64,000 nucleotides of DNA from Bradyrhizobium sp. U87765 SZCCT0048 (GTDB taxonomy: Bacteria > Pseudomonadota > Alphaproteobacteria > Rhizobiales > Xanthobacteraceae): the NCBI RefSeq assembly GCF_018131225.1, contig NZ_JAFCMM010000001.1, positions 2,356,001 to 2,420,000 of the forward strand, in the 5' to 3' direction. Positions 53,536 through 62,127 of this stretch are shown one piece after another (position 1 is the first letter of the stretch; the number at the start of each line of letters is the position of its first letter). A program made the position numbers and the translations under genes. Under the pieces are notes generated by a model that worked only from the letters and a program-made list of their open reading frames with translations, ran no database searches and was not told the DNA's origin.

Positions 53536-56043
53536 CTATTCGGCGGCTTCGCTGTGCCCGAGATAGGCCGCCTCGAGGGCAGGATCGCCAGCCAGTTCCT
53601 GTGCTGTTCCCGTACGGACGACGCGCCCCGCCTCTAGCACATAGCCGCGGTCCGCGACCGTCAGCGCCAGCGCCGCCATCTGGTCGACCAGCAGGATGGT
53701 CACGCCCTCGTCGCGCAGCTCGGCTAGAATGTCGAACAGCTCATTGACCATCGCCGGAGACAAGCCCAGCGACGGCTCGTCGAGCAGGAGCACGCGCGGC
53801 TTCGCCATCAGCGCCCGCGCGATCGCCAGCATCTGCTGCTCGCCGCCGGACAACAGGCCGGCGCGGCTGTCGATGCGTTCGCGCAGGCGCGGAAAGCGCT
53901 TCAGCACCGCCTCGGCCTCGGCACGCCGGTCGATCCGTCCGCGGGTATAGGCGCCGAGCAGGATATTGTCGTAGACGCTGAGTTCGGCGAATACCTGCCG
54001 TCCCTCGGGCACCAGCGCGAGACCGGCATAGGCGATGCTGTGCGCCTCGCGCGCACCGATGCTGGCGTCGTCGAGCAGGACGTTGCCGTCCACGGGCCGC
54101 AGCAACCCGCTGATCGCTCGCATTGCCGTGGACTTGCCGGCGCCGTTGGCGCCGAGCAGCGCGACCATCTCGCCTTCGCAGATATCGATGTCGATGCTAT
54201 CCAGCACCGGCGCCGCGCCGTAGCCAGCAGACAGACCGACGCAGGCGAGCACCGCGTCGCGCGACCCTGTCCACTCCCGCAGGCGCGGGCGGGCTCGTAA
54301 CCCGGCGTCGCCAAGATAGGCCGCGAGCACCCGCGGCTCGTGCCGAACCTCGTCGGGTGTGCCGGCCGCAATGACCATGCCGGCATCGAGCACGACGACA
54401 TGGTCGGAGATGCCCATCACCATGGCCATGTCATGCTCGACCAGGATCACAGCGATGCCGAGATCAGCGATCCGCCGCAGCAGCGCGCTCAGCTCCGTCT
54501 TGTCGGCCCGCATCAGTCCGGCTGCGGGCTCGTCGAGCAGCAGAACGCGCGGCCGTGTCGCCAGCGCCCGCGCAATCTCGACCAGCCGCCGGTCGACATG
54601 TGGGAGGTCACCGGCAGGGACGTCGCACACACCACGATAGCCGACGAACGCCAGCAGCGTCTCGGCGACGTCGCGCTCCGCCGCGCCCGAAAACCCGGAG
54701 AACGGATGGCCGAGCCGGCCGCCGCGCAGTGCGATCAGCACGTTCTCAATCACGGTCATGCTCTCGAACAGCTGGGTCGTCTGATACGTGCGGGTGATGC
54801 CGGCGCGCGCCACGCGCCAGGCCGACGCCCTCGCGAGCTCCGCCGCGCCCAGCGCGACACTGCCGGTCTCGGGCCGGTAGAAACCGCTGACGATGTTGAG
54901 CACGGTGGTCTTGCCGGCGCCGTTCGGACCGATGATGCTGGTGACCGCCCGCGGCGGCGCCGTGAATGTCACCCCGGACGCGGCGCGAATGCCGCCGAAC
55001 GACAGCCCGACGTCGCGGACCACAAGCCCCGGCGCCTCGCGTGACGCGCGCAGGAACGCGCCGAGATCAACCCCACGATCGCCGGTGGTCGGCCGCCCGG
55101 ACCGCGCGACGAAGCGCATGCCAAGGCGCGCCAGCGATCCCATCACCCCTTCCGGCGCGAGCCACAGCACCGCCAGCAGCAACGCTCCGAACATCAACAG
55201 GCGGTACTCGGCGAGGCCCGACAGCAATTCGGGCAGCATGACCGTGATGATCGCGCCGACCAGCGGGCCGAACACCCAGCCGGCGCCGCCGACCATCACC
55301 GCGAGCAGGAACAGGATCGACTGCGAGAACGGGAACGAGTCCGGCGCGATGAACATCATCAGCGGTGCGAACAGCCCGCCGGCAAGGCCGGTGAATGCCG
55401 CCGACAGCGCGAACGCCATGGTCTTGACCACGACCGGATTGAGCCCGAGCGAACGCGCCGCGACCTCGCTGTCGCGCACCGCCACCATCGCCTTGCCCCA
55501 GCTGCCGCCGGCGATGCGCGCGAAGATCGCGAGCGCCGCTCCGGCGAGCACGACCGACAGCAACGCCATCTCGCGCTCGCCGAGCACCACCCCGCCGAGC
55601 GACGGCGGCGGCAGTCCCATCAGGCCGTTCTGACCGCCGGTCAGATCCTTCCACTCGATGATGGCGTGCTGGACGATGAAGGCGAAGGCGATGGTGACCA
55701 TCGCCAGATACGGCCCCTTGACCCGCAGCGCGGGCAGCGCCAGCAGGCCGCCGAGCGCACCAGCGAGCAGCGTCGCCGCGGCCAGCGCCAGCCAGAAATT
55801 GACGCCGTGCAGAGTGAGGATCGCCACCGCGTAGGCGCCGATGGCATAGAAGCCGACATGGCCCAGCGAGATCTGGCCACCGAGCCCGAGCAGGATGTTG
55901 AGGCCGACACCGACGATGGTGGTCAGCGCCACCAGCGACAGCACGAGATGGGCATAGCCAGACGTTGCGAAGGCAATGGCACAGCCGGCGATCGTCACGG
56001 CGACGATGGCGGCAGGCATCAGCAGGGAGGATGGACCACGCAT
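53536..56043 (-). CDS. Branched-chain-type ABC importer, LivM-LivG-LivF triple fusion
   Basis: The 835-residue protein joins three subunits usually made separately: a LivM-type permease (about 1-310), a LivG-type ATPase (about 345-580, Walker A IGPNGAGKT, Walker B VLLLDEPAAGL, LVEHDMAMV) and a LivF-type ATPase (about 595-830, GANGAGKS, LLSGGEQQMLAIARAL, VLLLDEPSLGL). The first signature, normally LPYGDQRR, reads LPHVDRR, so it is degenerate; the second is intact. The start at 56043 is three bases before the livH stop end, so translation is coupled. It would import a small amide or amino acid with LivH and LivJ. The substrate is not determined. Confidence 0.9.
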   Translation of the reverse strand: MRGPSSLLMPAAIVAVTIAGCAIAFATSGYAHLVLSLVALTTIVGVGLNILLGLGGQISLGHVGFYAIGAYAVAILTLHGVNFWLALAAATLLAGALGGLLALPALRVKGPYLAMVTIAFAFIVQHAIIEWKDLTGGQNGLMGLPPPSLGGVVLGEREMALLSVVLAGAALAIFARIAGGSWGKAMVAVRDSEVAARSLGLNPVVVKTMAFALSAAFTGLAGGLFAPLMMFIAPDSFPFSQSILFLLAVMVGGAGWVFGPLVGAIITVMLPELLSGLAEYRLLMFGALLLAVLWLAPEGVMGSLARLGMRFVARSGRPTTGDRGVDLGAFLRASREAPGLVVRDVGLSFGGIRAASGVTFTAPPRAVTSIIGPNGAGKTTVLNIVSGFYRPETGSVALGAAELARASAWRVARAGITRTYQTTQLFESMTVIENVLIALRGGRLGHPFSGFSGAAERDVAETLLAFVGYRGVCDVPAGDLPHVDRRLVEIARALATRPRVLLLDEPAAGLMRADKTELSALLRRIADLGIAVILVEHDMAMVMGISDHVVVLDAGMVIAAGTPDEVRHEPRVLAAYLGDAGLRARPRLREWTGSRDAVLACVGLSAGYGAAPVLDSIDIDICEGEMVALLGANGAGKSTAMRAISGLLRPVDGNVLLDDASIGAREAHSIAYAGLALVPEGRQVFAELSVYDNILLGAYTRGRIDRRAEAEAVLKRFPRLRERIDSRAGLLSGGEQQMLAIARALMAKPRVLLLDEPSLGLSPAMVNELFDILAELRDEGVTILLVDQMAALALTVADRGYVLEAGRVVRTGTAQELAGDPALEAAYLGHSEAAE

Positions 56044-56045
56044 CG

Positions 56046-56948
56046 TCACACCTTGTTCACGGCGGCGCGGCCGAGCAGGCCGTGCGGCATCGCCACCAGG
56101 GCGAGGATGACCACGCTGAACGCGACGATCTGGGTGTAGCTCGACCCCAGCGACGCGGTGACCAGCGCCTCGATCAGGCCGTACAGCAGGCCGGCGAGCA
56201 TGACGCCCCAGGCCGACGTGATGCCGCCGAGAATGGCGACCGCGAACGCCTTGATGCCGAACAGCGTGCCCATCTCCGAATTGACGTTGTACAGCGGCGC
56301 GATCAACAGACCCGCGAGGCCGGCCAGCACGGTCGACAGCGCGAACGACGCCGCCACGGTGCGGCGGACGTGGATCCCCATCAGCCGTGCCGCATCGCGG
56401 TTCTGCACCACCGCGAGCAATGCCTTGCCGCGATAGGTGTGACGCAGCGTAAGATGCAGCGCCAGCGCAATGCCGAGTCCCACCACCGGAATGACCATCT
56501 GCAGTGGATAGACCCCGGCGCCGAACAGCGTCACCGGCTTGACCGCGAGCGGCGAGGGAAAGCTGCGCGGCTCCTTGCCGAAGGTGAACAGCATCAGGTT
56601 GTCGAGCACGATGCCGCCGGCGACGGTGGCCATCAGCCACGCCTCCGAGCGGCGGCTGACGAACGGCCGCACCAGGAAACGCTCGACCACGAGGCCGAAC
56701 AGCGCGCAGGCGGCGAGCGTCGCCGCGACCGCCAGCGGCATCGGCCAACCCATGCGCAGCGCGAACAGATAGCCGAGCACGGCGCCGAGCGTCATCGACG
56801 AGCCCTGGGCGAAATTGACCGTTCCCGACAGCACATAGGTCACGTGGAAGCCGAGCGCGATCAGCCCGTACATGCTGCCGAGCCCGAGCCCGGATATGAT
56901 GGAGGAAGTGATCAGCATGCGTACTGTCCCTTTTGGTTCGTCAGGCAT
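56046..56948 (-). CDS. Branched-chain-type ABC permease (LivH family)
   Basis: The 300-residue inner-membrane protein has about eight helices and LivH landmarks: GLGLGSMYGLIALGFHVTYVLSGTVNFAQGSSMTLGA at the N-terminus and AFAVAILGGITSAWGVMLAGLLYGLIEAL. The ATG at 56948 has AGGGG close upstream; an internal ATG at 56918 (MLITSSIISG) is also plausible and has GGGA eight bases before it. It forms the translocation path with the permease half of the downstream fusion. Confidence 0.92.
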   Translation of the reverse strand: MPDEPKGTVRMLITSSIISGLGLGSMYGLIALGFHVTYVLSGTVNFAQGSSMTLGAVLGYLFALRMGWPMPLAVAATLAACALFGLVVERFLVRPFVSRRSEAWLMATVAGGIVLDNLMLFTFGKEPRSFPSPLAVKPVTLFGAGVYPLQMVIPVVGLGIALALHLTLRHTYRGKALLAVVQNRDAARLMGIHVRRTVAASFALSTVLAGLAGLLIAPLYNVNSEMGTLFGIKAFAVAILGGITSAWGVMLAGLLYGLIEALVTASLGSSYTQIVAFSVVILALVAMPHGLLGRAAVNKV

Positions 56949-56965
56949 CTCACCCCTGCCGCATC

Positions 56966-57050
56966 ATTGCCGGGCTTGACGCGGCAATCCATCCCGGTAG
57001 CCATGCCTTCAGCTTTCGAGATGGGCCGCCGTGTCAAGCACGGTGATGAC
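56966..57050. repeat. REP-like intergenic repeat
   Basis: In the 150-base gap between livJ and livH, ATTGCCG (56966-56972) mirrors CGGCAAT (56982-56988) around GGGCTTGACG, and CCGTG-tcaag-CACGG lies at 57029-57043. 'ATTGCCGGGCTTGAC-CGGCAAT' is a common intergenic word in this bacterial group (memory, unchecked). It may reduce read-through from the binding-protein gene to the permeases. Confidence 0.55.
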
Positions 57051-57098
57051 GCTCCTTGCAGGGCTTCGCCCGCATCGACTTTCAAGCGCGATGGTCAC

Positions 57099-58286
57099 TC
57101 AATTGGTCAGCGGCAGAATCTCGTCACCCTTGAAGTGGGTGAAGATGTAGTCGTCCGCCGACAGCGCATCCTGATTCTGCGGCGAGAACGGCCGGGCGTA
57201 GGTCTTGATCAGGCCGGCATAACTGTCGATGCCATAGAAGCCGTCCCGGACCTTCGGCCCCTCGGTCGATCCGGCCTTGGCGATGGCCAGCGCGGTGAGG
57301 TGCGCCGCGTCATAGGCGTTGGCGATGCCGACAGCGGGGGTGACGTCGGCATAGGACTTGATCTCCGGATACTTCGCCTTCAACGCCGCGAACACCGCCT
57401 GCGCTTTCGGGCTGGAATTGCCGGAGAAACTGAAGGTCTGGATGAAATGCACCTTCTCGGCGCTGGCGCCGGCAAGCTCGGTGAAACGGCCGCCGGACGG
57501 ACCCCAGTGCGACACCACCGGCACGTCCCAACCCATCCGATCGAGTGATTTCACGACCTGCGCCGAGGGGGCGACGTTCGCGACGAGGAACAGCGCGTCG
57601 GCGCCTGCCTCCTTGAGCCGCGTGAGCTGCGGCACGACATCGACATCCGCGGTCTCGAATTTCTCGACACCCGCACTCGGGATTTTCCTGTCGTCGAGCG
57701 CGGTCTTGAGCCCCTTCTCGTTGGACTCGCCCCACGAATTGTTGATCAGGATCATGCCCGGCTTCTTGGCGCCGTACTTCTTCTCGGCATAGTTGACCAG
57801 CGCGACGTCGACCAGCGCATCGACAGCCGACACGCGAAACACATAGTTCTCAGCGGCGCCGTTGCGGGTGATCGGGGTGCCCGCTGCCCACACGCCGACA
57901 AAGGGAATTCTCGCCTGGTTGGCGAACGGCACGATCGCCATCGACACCGGCGTATCCAGCCCGCCGAAGATCGCCGCGACCTGTTCGCGCTGCGCAAGCT
58001 CGCGCGCCGCGACGACACCTTTGGCCGGGTTGCTCTCGTCGTCGCGCACCACCAGCACGACCTTCTTGCCGAGCAGGCCGCCCTTGGCGTTGATCTCGTC
58101 GATGGCGACCGACAGGCCGCGCACGATGGCCTCGCCGGACTTGGCCGACTGTCCGGACATCGCCGCCACCAGGCCAAACTTGACGACGTCGTCGGCGAAA
58201 GCCGGCGACAGCGCAGCGAGCGACAGGACGGCTCCCGCGGCCGCCAGCAGATGCCTTCGGGAAATTTTGCGAATGCGAAGTGCCAT
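57099..58286 (-). CDS. Periplasmic substrate-binding protein of the Liv-type importer
   Basis: The 395-residue protein is a type I periplasmic binding protein. The N-terminus ISRRHLLAAAGAVLSLAAL resembles a twin-arginine (Tat) export signal, with cleavage likely after AFA. Core motifs are KFGLVAAMSGQSAKSGEAIVRG and VAAIFGGLDTPVSMAIVP. It should capture an amino acid, amide or aromatic acid for the adjacent permeases. It is first in the minus-strand operon and separated from livH by a REP-like element, which could favour its higher expression. Confidence 0.92.
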   Translation of the reverse strand: MALRIRKISRRHLLAAAGAVLSLAALSPAFADDVVKFGLVAAMSGQSAKSGEAIVRGLSVAIDEINAKGGLLGKKVVLVVRDDESNPAKGVVAARELAQREQVAAIFGGLDTPVSMAIVPFANQARIPFVGVWAAGTPITRNGAAENYVFRVSAVDALVDVALVNYAEKKYGAKKPGMILINNSWGESNEKGLKTALDDRKIPSAGVEKFETADVDVVPQLTRLKEAGADALFLVANVAPSAQVVKSLDRMGWDVPVVSHWGPSGGRFTELAGASAEKVHFIQTFSFSGNSSPKAQAVFAALKAKYPEIKSYADVTPAVGIANAYDAAHLTALAIAKAGSTEGPKVRDGFYGIDSYAGLIKTYARPFSPQNQDALSADDYIFTHFKGDEILPLTN

Positions 58287-58439
58287 GGTCTTACCCTCCG
58301 AGGAGAACCAGGACTTTCAAAAAGCAAACGTCGTGCCAGATTGTATGCACTGATTGGACTGCAGGAATCGCGACAAAGGCCGGCCTAAACCCGATCGGTT
58401 GCGCAGCGAGCGAGCAGCTACGCCCATTATTTTTGCAGG

Positions 58440-58451
58440 ATCGTATACGAT
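58440..58451. promoter_or_regulatory. Candidate GntR (FCD) operator
   Basis: ATCGTATACGAT is a perfect 12-base palindrome, immediately followed by a T run, in the divergent spacer between livJ and the SnoaL-like gene. Palindromes centred on GTATAC are typical sites for FCD-type GntR regulators, and such a gene lies 500 bases away. A related half-site, ATTGTATGCACT, lies at 58340-58351, exactly 100 bases away. Confidence 0.65.
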
Positions 58452-58506
58452 TTTTTGCTACATTGAATACGAAAACTTTGCCCGCGAGCGCGAAGGAGCC
58501 CGCCCC

Positions 58507-58929
58507 ATGACCATGCCGCAGCCGACCGTGACGGACCAGAGCACCCACGCGGCAGCGATCGTCGAGCGCTTCCTCGAAGCCTCGATGATTCCCGACCCCG
58601 CAACCGCCGCGCGCTACATCTCGCCCGAACTCGTGATCACCTTCACCGGCGGCCGTCGCTACGCCCACCCCAGCGAGACCGCAGCATTCAACGCCCGGCG
58701 CTACAAGTGGGTAAAGAAGAACATGCAGCGTACCGACGTCGTCCCCGGGGACGGCGAAACCATCGTCTACAATCTGGGCACGCTGTACGGCGAATGGCCG
58801 GACGGCACGCCATTCGAAGGCAACCGCTATGTCGACCGCTTCGTGGTGCGCGGCGGCCTGATCATCCAAATGGATGTCTGGAACGACAGCGCCGAACGCC
58901 TGCTGCTGCGCCACGGTATAGAGGCTTGA
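58507..58929 (+). CDS. SnoaL/NTF2-like small protein
   Basis: The 140-residue protein has the SnoaL/NTF2-like pattern: helical start (HAAAIVERFLEASMIPDPATAARYISPELVITFTGG) and paired beta strands (NRYVDRFVVRGGLIIQMDVWNDSAERLL). Members act as cyclases, isomerases or binding proteins. It is divergent from the Liv operon, 56 bases after the GntR-type palindrome, and probably regulated with it. The function cannot be named from sequence. Confidence 0.8.
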   Translation: MTMPQPTVTDQSTHAAAIVERFLEASMIPDPATAARYISPELVITFTGGRRYAHPSETAAFNARRYKWVKKNMQRTDVVPGDGETIVYNLGTLYGEWPDGTPFEGNRYVDRFVVRGGLIIQMDVWNDSAERLLLRHGIEA

Positions 58930-58942
58930 GGCGGTACGCCGC

Positions 58943-59689
58943 CTACTTCGCCGTACGGGCCTTGCGCGCGGGCGCAAGATCTGCGGAGTAGGTCGCAAGC
59001 ACATCGCGCAAGTCACGCTCGTCATCCGGGCTGGCGGTGATCAACGCGCGGCTCGCGACCGCATCGAGATGCACATCCATCAACCTTGCGGCGCCCGCGG
59101 CATCACCGGCGACCAGCGCAGCGATGATGGCGCGATGCTCGCTGACAGCGCACTCGGACGAATGCGGCCGGCTGTAGAGCGCGAGGATCAGGCCGCAGCG
59201 CGAGGCGACCTCGCTGAGATAGCGCGCAAGCGTCGTGTTGCCGGTCATCTCCGCCAGCAGGATGTGAAACTCGGTGGCGAGCCGGATCGACAGCGGTTCG
59301 TTGTTGCCGCGGGCTTTCTCCTCGGCATCGACATGAGCCTGCAGTGCCTTGACCTGTTCGCCGCGCAAGCCGCGGCTGGTCAGCCGGGCGACGACGAGCC
59401 GCTCCAGTCCAACGCGCACGTCGAAGATATCGCGGGCCTCGTCCCAACTTGGCTTGGCGACCGCGGCACCGCGGTTGCGGCGCAACTCCACCAGCCCCTC
59501 CGCCGCAAGCCGCGCCAGCGCCGCGCGCACAATGGTGCGGCTGGCGCCGAACCGCTCGCCGATGGTGTCCTCCGGCAGCTTGGTGCCCGGCTTCAACGCC
59601 TGCTCCAAGATGGCGTGCCACAGCGCCCGGTAGATCAGGGTGCTGCGGTCGGCAGTGCGGGCGGCGGGTTTTCTCGGCATGGGCGGCAT
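58943..59689 (-). CDS. GntR-family regulator with FCD domain
   Basis: The 248-residue protein has a GntR winged helix (LPEDTIGERFGASRTIVRAALARLAAEGLVELRRNRGAAVA, about 35-75) and a helical FCD ligand domain with the metal-site histidines in ATEFHILLAEMTGN and SEHRAIIAAL. The start at 59689 (MPPMPRKP) is used; 59680 and 59710 are alternatives. It is convergent with the SnoaL-like gene by 13 bases and probably controls the divergent Liv / SnoaL promoters through the GTATAC palindrome. The ligand is unknown. Confidence 0.88.
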   Translation of the reverse strand: MPPMPRKPAARTADRSTLIYRALWHAILEQALKPGTKLPEDTIGERFGASRTIVRAALARLAAEGLVELRRNRGAAVAKPSWDEARDIFDVRVGLERLVVARLTSRGLRGEQVKALQAHVDAEEKARGNNEPLSIRLATEFHILLAEMTGNTTLARYLSEVASRCGLILALYSRPHSSECAVSEHRAIIAALVAGDAAGAARLMDVHLDAVASRALITASPDDERDLRDVLATYSADLAPARKARTAK

Positions 59690-59747
59690 CACGGCGGCTT
59701 TCGCAACCATTGCGTCAGCAGGGATCGGAAAGCAAGCGCAGTGCCAA

Positions 59748-60053
59748 TCAGGTTTCCGGCTCGGTGGTGAACAGCAGCGGATAGCCCCTGGCGCGGCCGG
59801 CGTCGGTTGCCCGCGTCGCCTTGGTCTCGGCAATGTCCTTGGCGAACACGGCGACCACGCACGAGCCGCGCCGATGCGCGGTGATCATCACCGCATGCGC
59901 CTGGTCCTCGGTCATGCGGAATTCCGCCTTGAGCACCATCACGACGAATTCACGAGGCGTGTAGTCGTCATTGACCAGGATGACCTTGTACAGCCGCGGG
60001 CGTTCGGTCGTCACGCGGGTTCGCGTCCGCGGCGTGGTGGCAGTATCACTCAT
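59748..60053 (-). CDS. clpS: ClpS, N-end-rule adaptor of ClpAP
   Basis: The 101-residue protein is a ClpS adaptor: LYKVILVNDDYTPREFVVMVL (about 26-46) holds the conserved N-degron pocket residues (NDDYT), followed by TEDQAHAVMITAHRRGSCVV. It delivers proteins with bulky hydrophobic N-termini to ClpA. The start MSDTATTP at 60053 is preferred to the longer frame. Clp adaptors are often next to clpA; none is seen here, so this may be the second (ClpS2-type) copy typical of Alphaproteobacteria (inference). Confidence 0.9.
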   Translation of the reverse strand: MSDTATTPRTRTRVTTERPRLYKVILVNDDYTPREFVVMVLKAEFRMTEDQAHAVMITAHRRGSCVVAVFAKDIAETKATRATDAGRARGYPLLFTTEPET

Positions 60054-60264
60054 CGGATTGGAAGCTCCCGAGCCCCGCGGCATCTGCGGGCCCACGCCGT
60101 TGCCATCCCACACTGCGGGTGAGCCATGATGCAACGCGATGGTTGCACTGCGGCGTTTTTGAGACCTTGGCGAGGACGATGGAACTCGGCATTCTTCAAA
60201 ACATCAGCCAGCCACTGGCACAGGCGTTGCATACCGTTTGACCACATTCTGCAGGGGAATTGGG

Positions 60265-61935
60265 ATGACGTTCAGAGACTTCAAGAGGTCCGCTCGCAAG
60301 GGCGCCATGGTTGCGTTGTTGGCGCTGTCTGCCGCAAGCTTGGGCAATCGTGATGCAAACGCAGAGACCGTGCTGCGGATCGCAATGACCGCCGCCGATA
60401 TCCCGCGCACGCTGGGACAGCCGGACCAGGGCTTCGAGGGCAACCGCTTCACCGGGCTCACCATGTACGATGCCCTCACCATGTGGGACCTGTCGTCCGC
60501 GACCAAGCCAAGCATCGTCATCCCCGGCCTCGCCACCGAGTGGAGCGTCGATCCCAACGACAACAAGAAGTGGATCTTCAAGCTGCGGCCCGGCGTCACG
60601 TTTCACGATGGCTCGCCCTTCAACGCTGATGCCGTGGTGTGGAACGTCGACAAGGTGCTGAAGACCGATGCGCCGCAATACGACGCCAGCCAGGTCGGGG
60701 TCACCGCCTCGCGCATGCCGACGCTCTTCTCGGCGCGCAAGATCGACGACCTGACGGTCGAACTCACCACCAAGGAGCCCGATAGCTTCCTGCCGATCAA
60801 CCTCACCAACCTGTTCATGGCGAGCCCCGCCAAGTGGCAAAAGCTCTATGATGCCGCGTCCGGCGCCGACGCCAAGGCGAAAGCCGCCGCAGCATGGGAC
60901 GCGTTCTCGCGCGATGCCTCCGGCACGGGGCCGTGGAAGATGGCGCGCTTCGTGCCGCGCGAGCGGCTCGAGGTGGTCAAGAACGATGCCTACTGGGACA
61001 AGGCGCGGGTCCCGCATGTCGACCGCATGGTGCTGCTCCCGATCCCCGAAGCCAATGCCCGCACCGCGGCGCTGCTGTCGGGCCAGGTCGACTGGATCGA
61101 AGCCCCCGCGCCTGACGCGCTTGCGCAGATCAAGCAGCGCGGCTTCGTGATTCAGGCCAACGAGCAGCCGCATGTGTGGCCGTGGCAGTTCTCGCGGGTC
61201 GAGGGCTCGCCGTGGAACGACATCCGTGTGCGCAAGGCGGCCAATCTGTGCATCGATCGCGACGGCATGAAAGACGGTCTGCTCAGCGGCCTGATGGTTC
61301 CCGCGACCGGCACCGTCGAACCCGGCCATCCCTGGCGCGGCTCGCCAACCTTCCAGATCAAATACGATCTGCCGGCGGCGCAGGCGCTGATGAAGGAGGC
61401 CGGCTACGGCCCGAACAAGAAGCTGACGGTCAAGATCCAGACCTCCGCATCAGGCTCGGGCCAGATGCTGCCGCTGCCGATGAACGAGTACCTGCAGCAG
61501 GCCCTGGCGGAATGCTACTTCGACGTCCAGCTCGACGTCATCGAGTGGAACACGCTGTTCACCAACTGGCGGCGCGGCGCCAAGGATCCGTCCGCCAATG
61601 GCTCCAATGCCATCAACGTGACATTCGCGGCGATGGATCCGTTCTTCGCCATGGTGCGCTTCCTGCAGTCCGGCATGGCGCCGCCGGTGTCCAACAACTG
61701 GGGCTTCGTCAACAATCCCCGGTTCGACGAGCTGGTGAAGAAGGCGCGGCAGACGTTCGATCCCGCCGCGCGCGACCAGGCGCTGGCCGAGCTGCACGCC
61801 GCCTCCGTCGACGACGCCGACTTCCTTTACGTCGCCCATGACGTCGGCCCGCGCGCGCTCAGCCCGAAGATCAAGAACTTCGTCCAGCCCAAGAGCTGGT
61901 TCGTCGACTTCTCGCCGGTCACCATGGAGCCGTGA
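60265..61935 (+). CDS. Peptide-type ABC transporter substrate-binding protein
   Basis: The 556-residue protein has a signal peptide (about residues 10-31, ANA-E) and the SBP_bac_5 pattern found in dipeptide/oligopeptide binding proteins: TVLRIAMTAADIPRTLGQPDQGF, TEWSVDPNDNKKWIFKLRPGVTFHDG, VRKAANLCIDRDGM. An ATG at 60265 has AGGGG upstream; the longer frame from 60238 is less likely. It is divergent from clpS across 211 bases and heads the plus-strand importer operon. The substrate may be a peptide, nickel or glutathione; not decided. Confidence 0.92.
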   Translation: MTFRDFKRSARKGAMVALLALSAASLGNRDANAETVLRIAMTAADIPRTLGQPDQGFEGNRFTGLTMYDALTMWDLSSATKPSIVIPGLATEWSVDPNDNKKWIFKLRPGVTFHDGSPFNADAVVWNVDKVLKTDAPQYDASQVGVTASRMPTLFSARKIDDLTVELTTKEPDSFLPINLTNLFMASPAKWQKLYDAASGADAKAKAAAAWDAFSRDASGTGPWKMARFVPRERLEVVKNDAYWDKARVPHVDRMVLLPIPEANARTAALLSGQVDWIEAPAPDALAQIKQRGFVIQANEQPHVWPWQFSRVEGSPWNDIRVRKAANLCIDRDGMKDGLLSGLMVPATGTVEPGHPWRGSPTFQIKYDLPAAQALMKEAGYGPNKKLTVKIQTSASGSGQMLPLPMNEYLQQALAECYFDVQLDVIEWNTLFTNWRRGAKDPSANGSNAINVTFAAMDPFFAMVRFLQSGMAPPVSNNWGFVNNPRFDELVKKARQTFDPAARDQALAELHAASVDDADFLYVAHDVGPRALSPKIKNFVQPKSWFVDFSPVTMEP

Positions 61936-61963
61936 CGGCACCGGCGCGTCTCCTGCAACTACT

Positions 61964-62006
61964 CCTCGTGACGAGACACGCAACTCTGCCGCCGCTCGTC
62001 ACGAGG
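61964..62006. other. Inverted repeat between binding-protein and permease genes
   Basis: CCTCGTGACGAG (61964-61975) and CTCGTCACGAGG (61995-62006) are exact reverse complements 19 bases apart, in the 192-base gap after the binding-protein gene. Each arm is itself nearly palindromic. A stem of this kind could partly stop transcription so that the binding protein is made in excess. Confidence 0.5.
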
Positions 62007-62127
62007 CCCCTGCTCCCGATCGGGGCCGCGCCGCGCGGGCGCGGCTTGCCGGGAAACATGTTCGCTACGGACGGACGGCGGATCGCACCGTGCGCCGATC
62101 CGTCGATGTCAGATTGGTGGTGACCGA

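Noticed and set aside
62078..62102. CGGATCG/CGATCCG hairpin before the DppB-type gene
   Set aside because: Seven-base arms near the start could mask it, but short GC hairpins are common here and no support beyond symmetry exists.
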